Of a DNA stretch of 6,181 nt, positions 5,264-6,181 are shown in pieces. This stretch comes from Pseudopedobacter sp. GTDB taxonomy: Bacteria; Bacteroidota; Bacteroidia; Sphingobacteriales; Sphingobacteriaceae. The DNA lies in NCBI GenBank assembly GCA_014378285.1, contig JACMNZ010000300.1:1-6181 (forward strand), written 5' to 3'. A model generated the notes under the pieces. That model had not been told where the DNA came from and made no database searches. It saw only the letters and a program-made list of their open reading frames with translations. A program made the position numbers and the translations under genes. How positions within the stretch are numbered: position 1 is the first letter of the stretch; every line of letters starts with the position of its first letter.

Positions 5264-5295
5264 AAAGCCATTCAGTTTAACTGTTTGGCTTTTTT
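5264..5295 (+). terminator. Rho-independent terminator of tRNA-Asn
   Basis: AAAGCCA (5264-5270) pairs with TGGCTTT (5286-5292), and an inner CAGT-TTA-ACTG stem (5273-5283) continues the hairpin after a 2x2 internal T loop. A six-T tract follows at 5290-5295. It separates the tRNA from the downstream gene. Confidence 0.88.
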
Positions 5296-5336
5296 GTTTA
5301 TAGATTAGAAATTATAAAATTACAAGGCCACTTCCA

Positions 5337-6181
5337 ATGAAGGCATCCAGCCAAACCAATCGCATTTCATTAGTTAATAAACTCAAGTTTTTTTGTTTGA
5401 TAATATTGCTAAGCTCAACAAGCTCATTGTTGGCTAAGGTTGAAAAAATAAGCTACCGAGGCAGGAAAAACTGTTACCAAATATCTAATGCCCTTAGTAA
5501 AGTGATTATAGTTCCCGAAAGTGGCGGAAGGGTATTAGCTTTTACCTATAAGGATAAAAATATAATTTATCAAGATAGCAGTCAAAGTGGAAAAACTTTT
5601 GACCATTGGAAAAAAATCTATTTCGACCCTGATGGGGGAAGATTTGACTACGGTCCTGAAAAAGTAACCAACCCACTTCATGCTCTAACATGGATGGGGC
5701 CTTGGAAAGTTAAGTCGGTAGGTGAATATTCTGTGACGATATATTCAGAGAAGGATAGCTTACTTGGAATGTTTTCTGAACGTACATTTACCTTGGACAA
5801 ACGTTCGGCTAAGTTGACCACTTTGCAAACGGCAACCAACATTAGCAATCGTATCCTGACCAGGCATTTCTGGAGCAGAACCCTAGTTCAACCCGGAGGC
5901 GAGTTAGTGATTAATCTTAACCGGAATAGTCGTTTCAAATCAGGCTGGGGTAGATTTGTGTTCGACCCGGACAGCATCGTAGAAGATGACCACGATGATC
6001 GGATAAATATTAAAGGTTATCGCCTTCTCTTTAATTCTAAAGGAACTACTTACAAGTTTGGTGCTGATTTAAAAAAAGGCGTGATTGATTATTATTACAA
6101 AGGATTAAAATTTCAAAAAAAATATAAAATAGGAGATTTAGACAAATATAAAGGAAGTGGTGATATGAACACTATCTTCTA
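5337..6181 (+). CDS. Exported protein with probable galactose-mutarotase-like fold (DUF4380-like), 5' part
   Basis: An open frame runs from the ATG at 5337-5339 through 281 codons to the window edge without a stop; the upstream in-frame stop at 5301 and a possible AAGG at 5324-5327 support this start. Residues 1-33 look like a Sec signal peptide with a long polar n-region, a hydrophobic core FFCLIILL and a cleavage site after LLA, so the product is probably periplasmic or surface-exposed. The mature part is beta-rich. It starts with a segment SKVIIVPESGGRVLAF (54-69), reminiscent of the GGR start of mutarotase-like and DUF4380 proteins, and continues with ALTWMGPWKV (116-125), SERTFTLD (147-154), TATNISNRILTRHFWSRT (165-182), and GWGRFVFDPDS (203-213). 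In this fold class TNxS-type strands lead into the sugar-binding face, which suggests carbohydrate binding or epimerisation, but no catalytic residues can be confirmed from half a protein. The rest is off the edge. Confidence 0.8.
   Translation, partial: MKASSQTNRISLVNKLKFFCLIILLSSTSSLLAKVEKISYRGRKNCYQISNALSKVIIVPESGGRVLAFTYKDKNIIYQDSSQSGKTFDHWKKIYFDPDGGRFDYGPEKVTNPLHALTWMGPWKVKSVGEYSVTIYSEKDSLLGMFSERTFTLDKRSAKLTTLQTATNISNRILTRHFWSRTLVQPGGELVINLNRNSRFKSGWGRFVFDPDSIVEDDHDDRINIKGYRLLFNSKGTTYKFGADLKKGVIDYYYKGLKFQKKYKIGDLDKYKGSGDMNTIF

Noticed and set aside
5183..5300. Integrative element inserted at tRNA-Asn
   Set aside because: The tRNA is followed at once by its own terminator and an ordinary exported-protein gene; no integrase or 3'-end duplication is seen in the window.

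Overview
The window looks like chromosomal DNA of a Bacteroidota species, most likely Sphingobacteriaceae (Pedobacter-like). This rests on low GC, Bacteroidetes-type proteins (a LeuRS with a lineage-style insertion, a cysteine-anchored lipocalin-like lipoprotein, an exported YceI protein, a conserved PfkB kinase), near absence of Shine-Dalgarno sites, several TAnnTTTG-like -7 boxes, and intergenic palindromic repeats. The genus is an inference; no rRNA or other marker is present.

Layout. Positions 1-1689 (minus) hold the N-terminal 563 codons of leucyl-tRNA synthetase; its C-terminal part lies off the left edge. A 382-bp divergent gap (1690-2071) carries a roughly 100-bp imperfect hairpin repeat at 1805-1903. 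Then comes a plus-strand lipocalin-like lipoprotein (2072-2566) with a clear terminator. Positions 2619-3093 have no gene, but contain four related copies or fragments of one dispersed palindromic repeat (called A, B, C and D here) in both orientations. On the minus strand follow a 49-residue two-helix membrane protein of the lmo0937 type (3162-3311, with its own terminator), a 41-bp palindromic terminator, an exported YceI-family protein (3433-4020) and a PfkB-family sugar or nucleoside kinase (4128-5045). Divergent from the kinase lie a tRNA-Asn(GTT) gene with terminator (5183-5295) and an exported protein with a probable galactose-mutarotase-like fold (5337 to the right edge).

The genes do not form one pathway. 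LeuRS and tRNA-Asn are core translation functions. The lipoprotein, YceI and mutarotase-fold proteins are envelope or periplasmic proteins without an assigned substrate. The kinase is cytoplasmic. Terminators separate most of the units, so the picture is of independent housekeeping and envelope genes. I see no defence island, CRISPR array, phage, integrase or biosynthetic cluster.

The points most worth a second look are the A-D repeat family, whose hairpin arms differ in sequence while pairing is kept; the tiny membrane-protein gene, whose start codon lies inside an inverted repeat; and the long hairpin repeat upstream of leuS.
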